In this document: one piece after another, positions 5,032-5,575 of the stretch | Layout: every line of letters starts with the position of its first letter | Position numbering within the stretch: position 1 is the first letter of the stretch | NCBI GenBank assembly: GCA_937959145.1 | Contig: CALGMC010000205.1 | Location: 1 to 5,575, forward strand | DNA length: 5,575 nt | Direction of reading: 5' to 3' | DNA from: an uncultured Chlorobiales bacterium | GTDB lineage: Bacteria; Bacteroidota; Chlorobiia; Chlorobiales; Thermochlorobacteraceae | The notes under the pieces: model-generated | The model's database searches: none | Seen by the model: only the letters and a program-made list of their open reading frames with translations | Told to the model about the DNA's origin: nothing | Position numbers and translations under genes: made by a program

Positions 5032-5575
5032 TTACATCGGCTTGATTTCACCTTGCACGATTTTACGGCGTAATTCTTCCACTGCTGTGCGGACGCTGTC
5101 AGAAATGAGATATCGATTCACATCGTTGTAAATGTAGTCGACGCCTTTTTCAGCCAAGCCCAAGGCTTTATGCCCGCCTTTGAATGTGCCATTTTTCACA
5201 TTGGCAATTTCATTCAGCACCACTTCATCAACAACTTTGACCATGCTGGTCAAGACGAGCGTTTTACCGTCGGGCGACCTCACTTCATTTTCTTGATTCA
5301 TATCTACACCAATCACAAGACGCCCTTTCTCGCGCGCCGCCTCAAAGACGCCCAACCCTGTAATTCCCGAGGCGTGGTAAATCACATCGGCATTTTGGTT
5401 GTATTGCGAAAGTGCCAGTTCTTTTCCCTTTGCTGGATTCTTAAAGCCTTCTCCCGTCAAGCCGGCGTAACCCGTAATCACTTTCACATCAGAGCGCACT
5501 TGCTTCGCGCCGTTTTCATAACCTTTTTGAAACTTGCGAATCAGCGGCGAATCCATTCCGCCCACAAAGCCAATC
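5032..5575 (-). CDS. BMP/PnrA-family ABC transporter substrate-binding protein, partial
   Basis: C-terminal 180 residues of a basic-membrane-protein (BMP) family lipoprotein; full members have about 330-350 aa, so roughly 150 N-terminal residues, including the signal peptide, lie beyond the window. The visible part opens with IGFVGGMDSPLIRKFQKGYE, the standard start of the second lobe. A GTG at 5563-5565 within this motif is internal, not a start. Further family blocks are GEGFKNPAKGKELA (41-54 of the fragment), DVIYHASGITGLGVFEAA (63-80), IGVDMNQ (88-94), LVLTSMVKVVDEVV (106-119), and the end KIVQGEIKPM before TAA. In PnrA of Treponema the corresponding Asp in the IGVD motif helps bind purine nucleosides; here that is Asp91 of the fragment. 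The likely role is periplasmic capture of nucleosides or related ligands for an ABC importer, whose permease and ATPase genes are not in view. The substrate is inferred from family only. Confidence 0.93.
   Translation of the reverse strand, partial: IGFVGGMDSPLIRKFQKGYENGAKQVRSDVKVITGYAGLTGEGFKNPAKGKELALSQYNQNADVIYHASGITGLGVFEAAREKGRLVIGVDMNQENEVRSPDGKTLVLTSMVKVVDEVVLNEIANVKNGTFKGGHKALGLAEKGVDYIYNDVNRYLISDSVRTAVEELRRKIVQGEIKPM

Noticed and set aside
5563..5565. GTG as the start codon of a 177-residue protein
   Set aside because: The frame is open to the window end and the preceding codons read Ile-Gly-Phe, completing the conserved IGFVGGMDSP motif of the BMP family; the gene is simply cut by the window.
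1..5575. Defence, phage, CRISPR or mobile-element system
   Set aside because: No spaced repeats, integrase or transposase motifs, toxin-antitoxin pair or nuclease domains were seen; the identified genes are metabolic, envelope or chaperone-like.

Overview
The window (about 45% G+C by eye) looks like an ordinary chromosomal segment from a free-living bacterium, probably of the Bacteroidota/Chlorobiota group. The clues are the almost complete lack of Shine-Dalgarno sequences before well-supported starts, one promoter whose -10 also reads TATATTTG (the Bacteroidota -7 pattern TAnnTTTG), and protein wording that reminds me of Chloroherpeton-like green sulfur bacteria. The lineage is an inference; no rRNA or marker gene is present.

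Left part (1-591): a small uncharacterised gene (98 aa, minus strand) with a convincing intrinsic terminator at the window's left edge and a good sigma70-like promoter on its 5' side. A 224-bp divergent intergenic region follows, holding two back-to-back promoters and a perfect tandem 13-mer in the inferred leader of the rightward genes.

Centre-left (592-2283, plus strand): a membrane-anchored SanA/YdcF-type DUF218 protein, followed after 30 bp by a full-length NAD-type isocitrate dehydrogenase (TCA cycle or its reverse), probably one transcript.

Right part (2324-5575, minus strand): read in the direction of transcription, this holds the C-terminal half of a BMP/PnrA-family ABC-transporter substrate-binding protein (cut by the window end), a coiled-coil lipoprotein, an extended-SDR NAD-dependent sugar epimerase/reductase, and a DUF58 protein with a von Willebrand-like MIDAS motif. 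The last two are tightly coupled (stop and start 3 bp apart). The dehydrogenase and DUF58 genes converge with only 40 bp between them.

I found no mobile element, CRISPR array, tRNA/rRNA, or evidence for an unknown multi-gene system. The most interesting points are small: the repeat-rich leader before the DUF218 gene, a DUF218 protein with its usual conserved His replaced, a DUF58 gene coupled to an epimerase rather than to a MoxR ATPase, complementarity between the 5' leader and terminator of the 98-aa gene, and an unplaced lipoprotein beside a BMP-family binding protein.
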